From NCBI GenBank assembly GCA_016782865.1, contig JADHXR010000049.1, positions 1 through 45,597 of the forward strand: a DNA stretch of 45,597 nucleotides. Reading direction: 5' to 3'. Positions 8,757 to 17,920 of this stretch are shown here, one piece after another. Source of the stretch: Phycisphaerae bacterium. Lineage in GTDB: Bacteria > Planctomycetota > Phycisphaerae > Sedimentisphaerales > Anaerobacaceae. How positions within the stretch are numbered: the stretch's first letter is position 1; the number at the start of each line of letters is the position of its first letter. The notes beneath the pieces are model-generated. The model did not search any database, was not told the origin of the DNA, and saw only the letters and a list, made by a program, of their open reading frames with translations. Both the position numbers and the translations under genes were made by a program.

Positions 8757-9249
8757 AGTTGCCGCGCACAAGCTCGATCCGCCGCGATAGCCGAAAGATT
8801 GCAGGAAACGGCTGATTGCAACCACTCCGCGCCGGCCGGCCCTCGCGATTGGACTATCGCCACTTTACCGTTCTTGCCCCATCAGGAGGCCGGAAACGTC
8901 ACTCTGGGCAATTTTAAGGAATGCCCTCACATCGCGCATGTCAAAACCCCGTTTTGAGAAGATACGTAGCCTGTCCGTTGAACGACCCGCACTCGGCAGG
9001 ATCGCACGTTAAGATACCGCCGGGCCGACGAGACACTCGCGAATCTGTCAGAAACCAAGACCAACAGAGCACTACGAACCAAAAAAGAGTCGAGAATAAC
9101 ACGAAAAAATGACGAAAAGATAACCAGAAAGCACGTTCAATGCTTGCCCTGCCCGACTGCCGCCGGCGAGGATTGAGGACCCGGAATCAGTGGCTTTTGC
9201 ATTTTGAAGATAAGTTCTATTTGTTCGAAAACACGGAAGGTGGGACAAT
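8757..9249. other. intergenic, no gene recognised
   Basis: About 490 bases before the phosphomannomutase gene. Several short frames are open but lack start signals. The last 15 bases hold the ribosome binding site (GGAAGGTGGG) of the next gene. No convincing promoter or RNA structure was seen. Confidence 0.4.
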
Positions 9250-10632
9250 ATGGGAGATACAATGGATCCTTCGATTTTCAAGGCGTATGACATAAGAGGC
9301 ACCTATCCCGACCAAGTTAACGAAGAAGGCGCGTGGAAAGTCGGCTGCGCTTCCGGTCGATTCCTACCGTCGTTTCTTCGCGGCTTTGAACGAGGCCAGG
9401 CCAGCAGCCACTCACTGTGCGTCGGTCGCGATATGAGAACTCACAGCCCGTCGATAGCCAACGCGCTTATCGAAGGAATACGTTCGACGGGAACCAATGT
9501 CATCGACGTCGGAATGATCGATACGCCGCAGATGTATTTTGCGATCAACCATTTGGGCACGTGCGGCGGTGTTCAGGTTACCGCTTCGCACAATCCGGCC
9601 AAATACAACGGCTTTAAGATTTCCGGCCTGGAGGCCAAACCTATTGGCGCCGATACGGGTTTGAAGGACATCGAACATATCGCAACGGCTCTGCTCCACA
9701 CCAAGGGCAAAGCCACCGGCTCTGTTAAGCAATGCGATCTGACCGCCGAGTATAAAAAGCACGTGCTCAAATTCCTCAAACCGAAAACCAGGAAGATGAA
9801 GATCGCTATCGACGCTTCCAACGGAATGGCGGGCAAAATGGTCCCGCTGATTTTCGACGGACTGCCCGTAGAAATAATCGAGATCAATTTCGAGCACACC
9901 GGCACGTTCAGGCATGAGCCGAACCCGCTGGTCGAGAAGAATCTCGCCCCGGTAAAAGCCGCGGTCAAAAAGAACAAGTGCGATCTCGGCTTCTGCTTCG
10001 ACGGCGACGCCGACAGGTTGATGACGGTCGACGAAAAAGGAAACACCATCAGTTGCGACCTGACGACGGCGTTAATGGTGCCGTACTTTCTGGAGAGGTA
10101 CCCGAAGTCGACGGTCGTCTACGATCTGCGGAGCAGCCGAATCATCGCCGAAGAAATCATAAAGCACGGCGGCACGCCGCGGAGGGAAAGAGTGGGACAT
10201 TCCTTCATGAAGAAAGCCCTGCGCGACTCGCGCGCAGTCTTCGGCGGAGAACTTTCCGGACATTTCTATTATCGCGACAACTACTACGCCGATTCAGGCA
10301 TGATCACGCTTGTGCACATGATAAACATTGTCAGCGGCGCCGACGCGCCTCTCAGCGAATTGATCGGGCCGCTCCGCAAATACCACAACTCAGGCGAGAT
10401 GAACTTCGAGGTCGAGGACAAGCAGACCAAAATGAATGAGTTCGCGAAAAGATACAGCGACGGACAAATCGACAATCTGGACGGCGTGACGGTCGGCTAC
10501 AAAGACTGGTGGTTCAACTGCCGGCCGAGCAATACCGAACCGCTGCTGCGCCTGAACATAGAGGCCAAATCCAAAGATCTGCTCGACGAGAAACTCGCTG
10601 AAATGACCCAACAGCTCGGCAAGTCCTTGTGA
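9250..10632 (+). CDS. phosphomannomutase/phosphoglucomutase
   Basis: The enzyme moves phosphate between C1 and C6 of mannose or glucose phosphates, feeding GDP-mannose, UDP-glucose and related sugar nucleotides in the cytoplasm. It has 460 residues, normal for the AlgC/ManB type of the alpha-D-phosphohexomutase family. All four signature loops are present: phosphoserine loop TASHNP (Ser113), metal loop DGDADR (about 251-256), sugar-binding GGELSGHFYYRD, and the phosphate-binding RPSNTEPLLRLN near the C-terminus. The N-terminus IFKAYDIRGTYPDQ is also typical. GGAAGGTGGG supports the ATG at 9250. Which hexose it prefers cannot be read from the sequence. Confidence 0.93.
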   Translation: MGDTMDPSIFKAYDIRGTYPDQVNEEGAWKVGCASGRFLPSFLRGFERGQASSHSLCVGRDMRTHSPSIANALIEGIRSTGTNVIDVGMIDTPQMYFAINHLGTCGGVQVTASHNPAKYNGFKISGLEAKPIGADTGLKDIEHIATALLHTKGKATGSVKQCDLTAEYKKHVLKFLKPKTRKMKIAIDASNGMAGKMVPLIFDGLPVEIIEINFEHTGTFRHEPNPLVEKNLAPVKAAVKKNKCDLGFCFDGDADRLMTVDEKGNTISCDLTTALMVPYFLERYPKSTVVYDLRSSRIIAEEIIKHGGTPRRERVGHSFMKKALRDSRAVFGGELSGHFYYRDNYYADSGMITLVHMINIVSGADAPLSELIGPLRKYHNSGEMNFEVEDKQTKMNEFAKRYSDGQIDNLDGVTVGYKDWWFNCRPSNTEPLLRLNIEAKSKDLLDEKLAEMTQQLGKSL

Positions 10633-10695
10633 CGGGAAAAAGGGTGCTCGTATTTCGCATAGCGTTCAGCGGATAGGAAGTTAAGGAATGCGATT

Positions 10696-11898
10696 ATGAC
10701 AAGACCTCCATGTGGGAATGAAATCAAAATGCAAAATGTAAAGCTTGTCCCGAGCGAAGTCGAGGGATGCAAAATTTCGCAGTCGCCTTCGGCTATGCTC
10801 TTTAAGAAAGCCCGCGAAGCGGCTCCAGAATCTTGGTTTTTGATTTTCGATCTTTGCATTCTCACGTTGTGTATCCTGTTGGCGTCATTTGTGTTGCCGA
10901 CTTTCGTCTTGGCGCAGCCGCAGCAGGATAGCGCCGCAGATCCTCTGGCGGACGAGTTCTCGTGGGTACTCGCCGCGCCCGTACTGACGCCGGCCGATCC
11001 GCCCGACGACGAGCGTTTCTCCGTGAAGGACCCTACGATCGTCAGATTCGAGGGGAACTGGCACCTGTTCTACACTGTTCGCAGCAGGAAACGATCTCAT
11101 CAGATCGAATACATCGCCTTCAAGCAATGGCAAGACGCCGATACCGTGGAGCGCCATGTACTGAACCTGAGCGACGGGTACTACTGTGCGCCGCAGGTGT
11201 TCTACTTCGCGCCACATAAACATTGGTATTTGGTTTATCAGGTGATCGACCAGTTGCGAAAGCCGGCGCTGCAACCGGCCTATTCGAGAACGACCGATAT
11301 TGCCGATCCGAATTCATGGACCAAACCTGTGCTGCTGTTCACGAAGAGCCCCGACAACGTGAAGATGTGGATCGATTTCTGGGTCATATGCGACGATGCG
11401 CGGGGCTACTTGTTCTTCACCTCGCTCAACGGCCAGATGTGGCGGTCAGAGACAAAACTGGCTGATTTTCCGCACTCTTGGAGCCAGCCGACTGTCGCAC
11501 TTACTGGTGATGTTTTCGAAGCAAGTCACACGTACTCGCTCAAAGGTTCGGGCAAATGCCTCACCATCATCGAGGCCGAGGCCGAGGCTGTGCCCGGAGT
11601 CGGCAGGCGCCGCTACTATAAGGCCTACACAGCAGAGAGTCTGGATGGCTACTGGAAACCTCTGGCGGCGACGGCAAAGAGACCTTTTGCAAGCCCCGTC
11701 AACGTCCGGCACGAAGGCGAGCACTGGACCGACTCATTCAGCCACGGCGAGCTGATTCGCAGCGGCCATGACCAAACGCTCGAGGTCGATCCGGCACGGC
11801 TGAGGCTGCTGTTCCAGGGCGTGACCGACGAGAAAAAACGGGGCAAAAAGTATGGCGAAATCCCCTGGCGACTCGGCATCCTCGAACCCGACCAATAG
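10696..11898 (+). CDS. GH62-like alpha-L-arabinofuranosidase, secreted
   Basis: The enzyme should release arabinofuranosyl side chains from arabinoxylan or arabinan outside the cytoplasm. The catalytic region (about 95-400) has the GH62 marks: VKDPTIVRF (Asp112, probable base), MWIDFWVICDD (Asp227), YLFFTSLNGQMWRSET, FEASHTY (Glu275, probable acid), RRRYYKAYTAESLDGYW and FSHGELIRSG. These roles come from family knowledge. The N-terminus is odd: residues 11-25 are encoded by a repeat-like sequence (VPSEVEG), and the hydrophobic LCILTLCILLASFVLPTFVLA near residues 53-75 serves as the signal peptide. Start 10696 has an upstream AAGGA; ATG 10795 gives a neater signal but no ribosome binding site. 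The polyferredoxin gene begins nine bases after the stop. Confidence 0.85.
   Translation: MTRPPCGNEIKMQNVKLVPSEVEGCKISQSPSAMLFKKAREAAPESWFLIFDLCILTLCILLASFVLPTFVLAQPQQDSAADPLADEFSWVLAAPVLTPADPPDDERFSVKDPTIVRFEGNWHLFYTVRSRKRSHQIEYIAFKQWQDADTVERHVLNLSDGYYCAPQVFYFAPHKHWYLVYQVIDQLRKPALQPAYSRTTDIADPNSWTKPVLLFTKSPDNVKMWIDFWVICDDARGYLFFTSLNGQMWRSETKLADFPHSWSQPTVALTGDVFEASHTYSLKGSGKCLTIIEAEAEAVPGVGRRRYYKAYTAESLDGYWKPLAATAKRPFASPVNVRHEGEHWTDSFSHGELIRSGHDQTLEVDPARLRLLFQGVTDEKKRGKKYGEIPWRLGILEPDQ
10719..10780. repeat. dispersed SEVEG-type repeat overlapping the GH62 N-terminus
   Basis: The core at 10744-10767 reads CTTGTCCCGAGCGAAGTCG followed by AGGGA and encodes LVPSEVEG on the plus strand and HPSTSLGTS on the minus strand. 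I recall that peptide pair as recurring in translations of environmental bacterial genomes, which marks a dispersed intergenic repeat. It is flanked by A-rich AAATGCAAAAT sequences. Only one copy was seen in this window, so the repeat call rests on recall and needs a genome-wide check. Confidence 0.45.
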
Positions 11899-11907
11899 GA
11901 GCTGGCG

Positions 11908-13638
11908 ATGCGGCTGAATCTGTTCCTGCACAAAAGCGATACACACACAGTTCTGCGCAGAACTCTCGGCACGCTCGGCCCCACATGGCTGGCGTCGCCC
12001 GCAAGGCGAATCATCCAGAGCGCATGCTTCATCGGGTTTCTCGTACTTCTGCTCTACGTGTGCTGGCCTTACGGCTCGCGGGATTACGCCGCAGAGATGC
12101 AGGCCAAAGAGTTGATCGACGCGGAAATATTTCTCGCCCTCGATCCGCTGCTGAGCATCTCGGCGGCGCTGGCCGCAAGAGCCTGGGTCTGGTCGCTGAC
12201 CTTCGCTGGCGTGATTATCCTGATATGCCTTGTCATTCCCCGTGGATTCTGCGGCTACGTATGCCCGCTGGGGACACTCATCGACATATTCGATTGGGCA
12301 ATCGGTCGCCGTCTCAAGTTGCTGCGTCTGAAAACTCAAGGCTGGTGGACCAACCTTCGATATTACATCCTGGCGGTGACACTCATCGCCGCGCTGTTCG
12401 GTTTGCTGCTGAGCGGGTTCGTTGCGGCGATCCCCGTTATCACCCGCGGCATGGTCTTCATCCTCGGACCTCTCCAGCTTGGCCTTGTGCGGGACTGGTA
12501 TCTCGTCCCGCCGATGAATACGGGCCACTTTGTCTCGATCGCTCTGTTCGCGCTGGTCCTGCTGCCGGGTCTTCTCCAGCAACGTTTCTGGTGCAGATAC
12601 TTGTGCCCGACCGGCGCGGTCTTTTCAATCGCCAATTTACTTCGCCTGACCGAGCGCAAAGTCGAGGCAACCTGTGTCGAATGCTCTCGATGTACCGACG
12701 CCTGTTCATTTGGCGCCATTGGCCCCGGCTACACGACGCACGCGCTAAACTGCACGTTCTGTCAAAGCTGCGGAGGCGTATGCCCCAAGCACTCGATAAA
12801 CTTCCGCACCCGGTGGGATAAAGTCAATCTCAAGCCGCAAGGCGAGGATGCCCCCAAAGACATCTCGCGCTCGCGACGATGCTTTCTCGCCGGCATGGCC
12901 GGCTCTGTCGCAGCCGGCATCGCGGCACCTGCTCTGGTCGCCAAGGGCAAAGCGCTGCCGGTCCGTCCTCCAGGCAGCGTTGTGGAAAGCAAGTTCCTGC
13001 AATTGTGCATTCGTTGCGGCGAATGTTTCAAGGCATGCCCCAACAATGTCCTTCAGCCGATAGGTCTTGATCGAGGCTTTGATGCGCTTTGGACGCCCCG
13101 GGTCGTTGCGGACTGGGCCGGCTGCGAATCGACCTGCAACAACTGCGGCCAGGTCTGCCCCACCGGCGCCATTCGGGCGCTGCCAATCGACGAAAAACGT
13201 GCCGCCCGAATCGGCCTGGCCATCGTCAACGAGCAGACATGCCTTCCGTACGCCGGACGTGAAGATTGCCGGATGTGCGTCGACGAATGCGCGGCGGCTC
13301 GATACAACGCAATCGAGTTCGTTCGCGTCGGCGGCGAGTTCGACGCCGACGGCGCGCCCGTCGAAGGTTCGGGGTATCTGGCCCCCGTGGTGCTGGCCGA
13401 CAAGTGTGTCGGCTGCGGGCTCTGCCAGATGCGATGCCACAGTATCAACGTCAAGAACAAGAAGCTGCTCGAACGAACGGCTATCCATATAGAAGCCGGG
13501 CCCGGCAAAGAAGACCGCATCGCAAAAGGCTCATATCTGGCCCTGCAAAAAGAGCGGGCCGAAAAACAAGCCGAGAGCCGGCAACCCCAGGGCAATGACG
13601 AGTTGTCCAACGACTATCTGCCGGATTTCCTGAAATAG
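11908..13638 (+). CDS. NapH-NapG-like polyferredoxin fusion (4Fe-4S membrane protein)
   Basis: This 576-residue protein joins two electron-transfer modules. Residues 1-315 look like NapH/CcoG: several membrane helices, two membrane-edge cysteine motifs CGYVCPLG (about 115) and CRYLCPTG (about 229), then two ferredoxin clusters (CVECSRCTDAC, CTFCQSCGGVC). At about residue 320, SRSRRCFLAGMAG followed by a hydrophobic run looks like an internal twin-arginine signal. The remainder resembles NapG/MauM with clusters CIRCGECFKACP, CNNCGQVCP, CRMCVDEC and CVGCGLCQMRC. NapGH passes electrons from quinol to periplasmic reductases; no reductase is encoded beside it, and the gene sits nine bases after a GH62 gene. 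AGGAG seven bases before the ATG supports the start. Fusion rather than frameshift: the frame is continuous. Confidence 0.82.
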   Translation: MRLNLFLHKSDTHTVLRRTLGTLGPTWLASPARRIIQSACFIGFLVLLLYVCWPYGSRDYAAEMQAKELIDAEIFLALDPLLSISAALAARAWVWSLTFAGVIILICLVIPRGFCGYVCPLGTLIDIFDWAIGRRLKLLRLKTQGWWTNLRYYILAVTLIAALFGLLLSGFVAAIPVITRGMVFILGPLQLGLVRDWYLVPPMNTGHFVSIALFALVLLPGLLQQRFWCRYLCPTGAVFSIANLLRLTERKVEATCVECSRCTDACSFGAIGPGYTTHALNCTFCQSCGGVCPKHSINFRTRWDKVNLKPQGEDAPKDISRSRRCFLAGMAGSVAAGIAAPALVAKGKALPVRPPGSVVESKFLQLCIRCGECFKACPNNVLQPIGLDRGFDALWTPRVVADWAGCESTCNNCGQVCPTGAIRALPIDEKRAARIGLAIVNEQTCLPYAGREDCRMCVDECAAARYNAIEFVRVGGEFDADGAPVEGSGYLAPVVLADKCVGCGLCQMRCHSINVKNKKLLERTAIHIEAGPGKEDRIAKGSYLALQKERAEKQAESRQPQGNDELSNDYLPDFLK

Positions 13639-13774
13639 CCGTCTGATAGCGTTTGAAAGGCAACAGGATAAAAACAACATAGCACGCCGGGTGAGAACTG
13701 CTATACTAATTCCAAACGGCATCAATGGAAGTGGGATTCCTTTTTGGGGTCGCATCCAATAATTGGAGCAAGAA

Positions 13775-15889
13775 ATGGCTATTCGCAACAAATTATTGAT
13801 CTTATTGCTCAGCGTATCCCTTATTCCATTGGTGGCATATTCTGCTCTCGATATTTCGTTCTCGCGTATTGTGAGAAAACGCATTGAGAACTCACTGCGG
13901 TCGGCTCTGGAAGAAATGGCCGGCGAAAGACTAGTCGAGACCATCGACAACTATGAGAAAACGCTCAAGATGTCCGCTCAGGCGGTCCGTTACGGCTTGC
14001 ACCACTACGCCAACCGGGTCCAACAGAGCCTCTGGTCTGTCAGTATCGACGACGAACGGCAAGCTCCGCCACAATACCTGGTTGCGGCATCAGTGGATCT
14101 TTCGAAAGAGGCTGAGAAATATCAATTTCTCAACACATCCGGCAACCAGGGACGCGTTGTAGATTTTGATTCACACTTCGTCTACCCAACTCAGAGCGAG
14201 TCAAATTCCCCCCTGCGCTCAGGCCTGCCGCAACTGGCCGGAACATGCAGAGAGATTTACTCCATCAATCCCGAATCGAAACTCTGGGTCTATACTGTCC
14301 TGACCGACGGGGCGGCAACGCTGTATCCTTCCCCGGGATTCTGGCCCTATGATGAAGGATACGATCTGCGCCGGGAGCTGTGGTACAATAACGCAAAGAC
14401 GAGCAGGCAACTGACCCCGACTCTGCGCGCCGAGCCGCTGACGGGCAAGACCGTCATGACTGTTGCCGTGCCCCTGTTTGCACAGGATGGTGTTTTCGCC
14501 GGCGCTATCGCAATGGACATAGATCTATCGGCCGCGCTGGAAAGAATGCGAATTCCCAAGGAATGGGAGCGGGGAGCCTGGAAACTCCTGATACGGCTAC
14601 CCGAAGATAAGAAGCAGCAAGTCGAACAGGCCAATGTAATCTGCTGCACGACGTTTCTTGAAAGCCGGCAGGAATCGGGCGAACACTCCAGGCTCGTCGA
14701 TATGTGCGGGCAGGAAGCTGTCGCCAAAATGATCGAGAATTCCCGCCGGGGAGAGCCGGGGATCATACGCCAATCCTACGAAGGCATCGATTCTCTCTGG
14801 GTCTACGGTTCCTCGGAGGGCGGCGCCGGCTTTCCGATCCTGGTAGTGCCCTACCAGCGAATCGTCGAGCATGCGAACTATGCTCAACAAATGCTCTTTA
14901 AGGATAATATCCGTGCTATACAGATTGCCACCGCCTTGATCTTCCTGGTGATCGTAGCAGCCGTAATTCTTGCGGTCATGAGGGCACATAATCTGACTGT
15001 GCCTATAACACATCTGGCCGACGCCGCGGGGAAATTGGCACAGGGGGATTTCGGCGTTCGAGTAAAGATCGCAACGAACGATGAACTCCAGCAGCTTGGT
15101 GACGTTTTCAATCAGGTCGGACCGAGGCTCCGGGAACGCCAGGAAATCAAGCAGTCTCTGGAACTGGCTCGCGAGATCCAGCAACACTTCCTGCCCACAA
15201 AAGATCTTGAGTTAGAGAACTTTCAGGTCGCCGGGATTTGCAGATATTGTGACGAAACCGGCGGCGATTATTACGATATGCTCGATCTGAGGGCCATTCT
15301 TCCGGGGCAGGTGGGCCTTGTTATCGGTGACGTATCCGGCCACGGCATCCCGGCTGCCATGCTGATGATTTCCGCGGGCAGCATTTTGCGCAACAACGCC
15401 CCACATCACGGCGCGGACATCCCCGCGGCTATCTCCGAACTGAACCGGCACCTCGTGGAGAACTCCGAACCGGGCAAATTCATGACACTCTTCTACGGCT
15501 TGCTTGACGACCAAAGCAAGACTCTGTCATGGACATCCGCGGGCCATGACCCGGCTATTTGGCGCAAGGCTGAAACCGGCAAGTTCGCCGAGCTGCACAA
15601 TACGGGAATGGCTCTCGGCGTGATGGACGATGCACAGTTCGGTCAAAGTGATCCGGTCACTTTGCATAGCGGAGATATTGTCCTGGTGGGCACTGACGGT
15701 ATCTGGGAAGCATCCAACACTTCCGGACAGATGTATGGCAGGCAGCGGCTCATCGACCTGATCGGCCTGCACAAAGACGAATCCGCTCAACAAATCGCGT
15801 CTTCTGTTGTGGAGTCTGTTTTGGATTTCTGCTCCGGCGCCCCACAAACAGACGATATAACATTGCTCGTGATCAAATGCACGAACTGA
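13775..15889 (+). CDS. sensor SpoIIE-type (PP2C-like) protein phosphatase
   Basis: The 704-residue protein should dephosphorylate an anti-anti-sigma factor or similar partner in response to an external signal. Domains in order: first membrane helix at about 9-28; an extracytoplasmic dCache-like sensor to about 370 (SPGFWPYDEGYDLRRELWY, MTVAVPLFAQDGVFAGAIAMDID); a second helix at about 380-400; HAMP at 402-455; a short linker helix (LAREIQQHFLP); and the SpoIIE/RsbU catalytic domain from about 480, with GGDYYDML, VIGDVSGHGIPAAMLM and the final DDITLLVIK carrying the metal-binding aspartates. The ATG at 13775 with GGAGC upstream is preferred to the TTG at 13763. No anti-sigma or STAS gene lies in this window. 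It is convergent with the VCBS gene. Confidence 0.9.
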   Translation: MAIRNKLLILLLSVSLIPLVAYSALDISFSRIVRKRIENSLRSALEEMAGERLVETIDNYEKTLKMSAQAVRYGLHHYANRVQQSLWSVSIDDERQAPPQYLVAASVDLSKEAEKYQFLNTSGNQGRVVDFDSHFVYPTQSESNSPLRSGLPQLAGTCREIYSINPESKLWVYTVLTDGAATLYPSPGFWPYDEGYDLRRELWYNNAKTSRQLTPTLRAEPLTGKTVMTVAVPLFAQDGVFAGAIAMDIDLSAALERMRIPKEWERGAWKLLIRLPEDKKQQVEQANVICCTTFLESRQESGEHSRLVDMCGQEAVAKMIENSRRGEPGIIRQSYEGIDSLWVYGSSEGGAGFPILVVPYQRIVEHANYAQQMLFKDNIRAIQIATALIFLVIVAAVILAVMRAHNLTVPITHLADAAGKLAQGDFGVRVKIATNDELQQLGDVFNQVGPRLRERQEIKQSLELAREIQQHFLPTKDLELENFQVAGICRYCDETGGDYYDMLDLRAILPGQVGLVIGDVSGHGIPAAMLMISAGSILRNNAPHHGADIPAAISELNRHLVENSEPGKFMTLFYGLLDDQSKTLSWTSAGHDPAIWRKAETGKFAELHNTGMALGVMDDAQFGQSDPVTLHSGDIVLVGTDGIWEASNTSGQMYGRQRLIDLIGLHKDESAQQIASSVVESVLDFCSGAPQTDDITLLVIKCTN

Positions 15890-15913
15890 ACAGACAACAT
15901 CGTTGGCAGCGGA

Positions 15914-17920
15914 TCACTGATTTCGGCTGCGCACAACCTTCGCATGTGGGTTCTTCATGTAGTAGAAGAATCCGTCTTCGCCGCCTACCAGAAGATCGGG
16001 GCGGCCGTCTTTGTCCCAGTCCACCGTGGTTGGACTTGTTGTGTGGCCCGCCAGGATGCGACTGTCGGCCATTCTCGCATCGCTGAAAACATGCTTGTGG
16101 CTGTTGTCCGAGACGTTTCGCAGTAAACTGACGTTTTGGCTATTGACCAGGATGTCCAGCCGGCCGTCAAGGTCCCAGTCGGCGAAACAGAACTTGCGCC
16201 TGCCGCTCTTGCCGGCGGAACCGTCGTTCATTCGCAACAAGCCACCGGTCTTGTTCTTGGCGCGATGTATCGAATCAAACACAGAAATGTTCTCACATGT
16301 AAATATGCGCTTGCCCGGTAATAGGACGAGCCTCTGATTTCTCTTGGCACGCCGAAACAGCACTAGATACCCCTCGTGGTCCAGCATCACCAGATCGTTC
16401 AATCCATCCTCATCGTAATCAAGAACCGCAGGTGTGGTTCGCCACTGAGTAGCGAGAGCCTTGCCCTCCGGCTCCCACCAGTTCCAGGCGGGCTTTGGAG
16501 GCTTGCCTGCCCACTCGACCTCAATCGGTCTTGCGGCAGTGAGCTTGGGACTTCCCCGAGTTCCAACATTTTCGTACCAGAGGACTTTACCCCAGATCGA
16601 GTTGACGACTATGTCGGACAGGCCGTCATGATTCCAATCCGCCACACTTAGCGTCGTGTAGCCCCACTTGGCTTCGCAGGGGCCCTGGATCGAGCCGTTT
16701 GGACCGGCCATGATACGCAGGGTCTTGCCATCCGCCTTGAGGCGTACCGGCTCGGCCCATTTGGGAGGATCGCCCCCGTCGAGATTCTCGATGAATCCGA
16801 TGTAACCGGCAGTATTGCCGCAGATCAGATCTTCGTCGCCATCGCCGTCCCAGTCGAAACTGTACGGAGTGACGAGTGCTCCGAACTTAACATTATCCGC
16901 CTGCTGTCGGAAGAACTTCGGCGCCTCAAAGCGAGGCATGCCGTCCACAATTTTGCCCGTGTTCTCAACAAAGGCCACGCGCCCATCTTCCTGGCCTACA
17001 ACCAAATCAACATCGCCGTCCTTGTCCCAGTCCAGCGCCACGGGCACAATCATGCAAAGATCCATCTTGAGCGGTTTGCCCTGACAGGTAAGATGACGCC
17101 CCGCCGCATACTCGGGATGCGTGCGAGTTCCCGTGTTTTCAAACCAGGTGAACTTGTCGACAAACTCACCGCAGATCAGATCCAGGTCGCCGTCGAGGTC
17201 GAAGTCGGCAAAATTCGGTGAGGGCATTCCATAGACGTCCACCGGTTTGCCGGCAGCTAATATTCTCTCGGCTTTGGCATACGTGGGGTCCTCGGTCGTG
17301 CCCTTGTTTCGAATCAGATACACATACCCGCGCAGAGGGCCGCGTGTCCAGTTTCCCTGGTAATCGAATGCATTGTCCCATCCGTATTCTTCCCAATCAC
17401 CGACACCCACGATCAGATCAAGAACGCCATCGGCGTCATAATCACAGTACTGCCATTGGTTCGCACGAACGCGGCCCTTCGAATCGTGCACGTTGGTTGA
17501 CCGATAGATGGGCCGGGTCTGCTTGAGCTGATTCTTCGGATCTCTAAAGCCTGTGATTTCTCTTGCCGGCAGCAACAGGCGCACCGCGCCGTCAACGTAG
17601 CTTGGCCGGATGTTTCTATGGCCCGTGCCGACCTTAACCGCGGGCTTGAACACAGGCATCGTGACATCGCCATCAGCGTTCTCAAAGAAATACGTTCCGT
17701 TGTACGGCTTATCGGGACAGCAAACGACCATGTCGTAGTCGCCGTCATTGTCATAATCCACCGGAAGCGGCCACGCCCAGAGCCCCACCCCCAAATCCAC
17801 AACCAACCCGGGATGGTTGTACTTGACGCGTTCGAGAGCAGCCTGAGCGTTGCTGCATACAGCGAAACCCAGAAAGACCGTCAACAGAAAGACTTTACGG
17901 TCAGTGGCGGAAGTTCTCAT
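15914..17920 (-). CDS. secreted VCBS/FG-GAP repeat protein
   Basis: The 668-residue product has a signal peptide (VFLLTVFLGFAVCSNAQA) and then many repeats built around D-x-D-x-D-G-x-x-D calcium loops: DYDNDGDYDMVV, DYDADGVLDLIV, DFDLDGDLDLIC, DWDKDGDVDLVV, DWDGDGDEDLIC, DWNHDGLSDIVV, DYDEDGLNDLVM, DWDLDGRLDILV and DWDKDGRPDLLV. These form an integrin-like beta-propeller. ENTG/ENVG segments follow each blade. Such proteins are extracellular or periplasmic and may bind polysaccharide or other proteins; no catalytic site is evident. Its ATG overlaps the sulfatase stop by four bases, so the two are probably co-translated and may act on the same sulfated glycan. It is the last gene of the minus-strand run. 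Confidence 0.88.
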   Translation of the reverse strand: MRTSATDRKVFLLTVFLGFAVCSNAQAALERVKYNHPGLVVDLGVGLWAWPLPVDYDNDGDYDMVVCCPDKPYNGTYFFENADGDVTMPVFKPAVKVGTGHRNIRPSYVDGAVRLLLPAREITGFRDPKNQLKQTRPIYRSTNVHDSKGRVRANQWQYCDYDADGVLDLIVGVGDWEEYGWDNAFDYQGNWTRGPLRGYVYLIRNKGTTEDPTYAKAERILAAGKPVDVYGMPSPNFADFDLDGDLDLICGEFVDKFTWFENTGTRTHPEYAAGRHLTCQGKPLKMDLCMIVPVALDWDKDGDVDLVVGQEDGRVAFVENTGKIVDGMPRFEAPKFFRQQADNVKFGALVTPYSFDWDGDGDEDLICGNTAGYIGFIENLDGGDPPKWAEPVRLKADGKTLRIMAGPNGSIQGPCEAKWGYTTLSVADWNHDGLSDIVVNSIWGKVLWYENVGTRGSPKLTAARPIEVEWAGKPPKPAWNWWEPEGKALATQWRTTPAVLDYDEDGLNDLVMLDHEGYLVLFRRAKRNQRLVLLPGKRIFTCENISVFDSIHRAKNKTGGLLRMNDGSAGKSGRRKFCFADWDLDGRLDILVNSQNVSLLRNVSDNSHKHVFSDARMADSRILAGHTTSPTTVDWDKDGRPDLLVGGEDGFFYYMKNPHAKVVRSRNQ

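Noticed and set aside
11734..12582. 282-codon open frame on the minus strand
   Set aside because: Antisense to the GH62 and polyferredoxin genes, low-complexity charged composition, no start signal.
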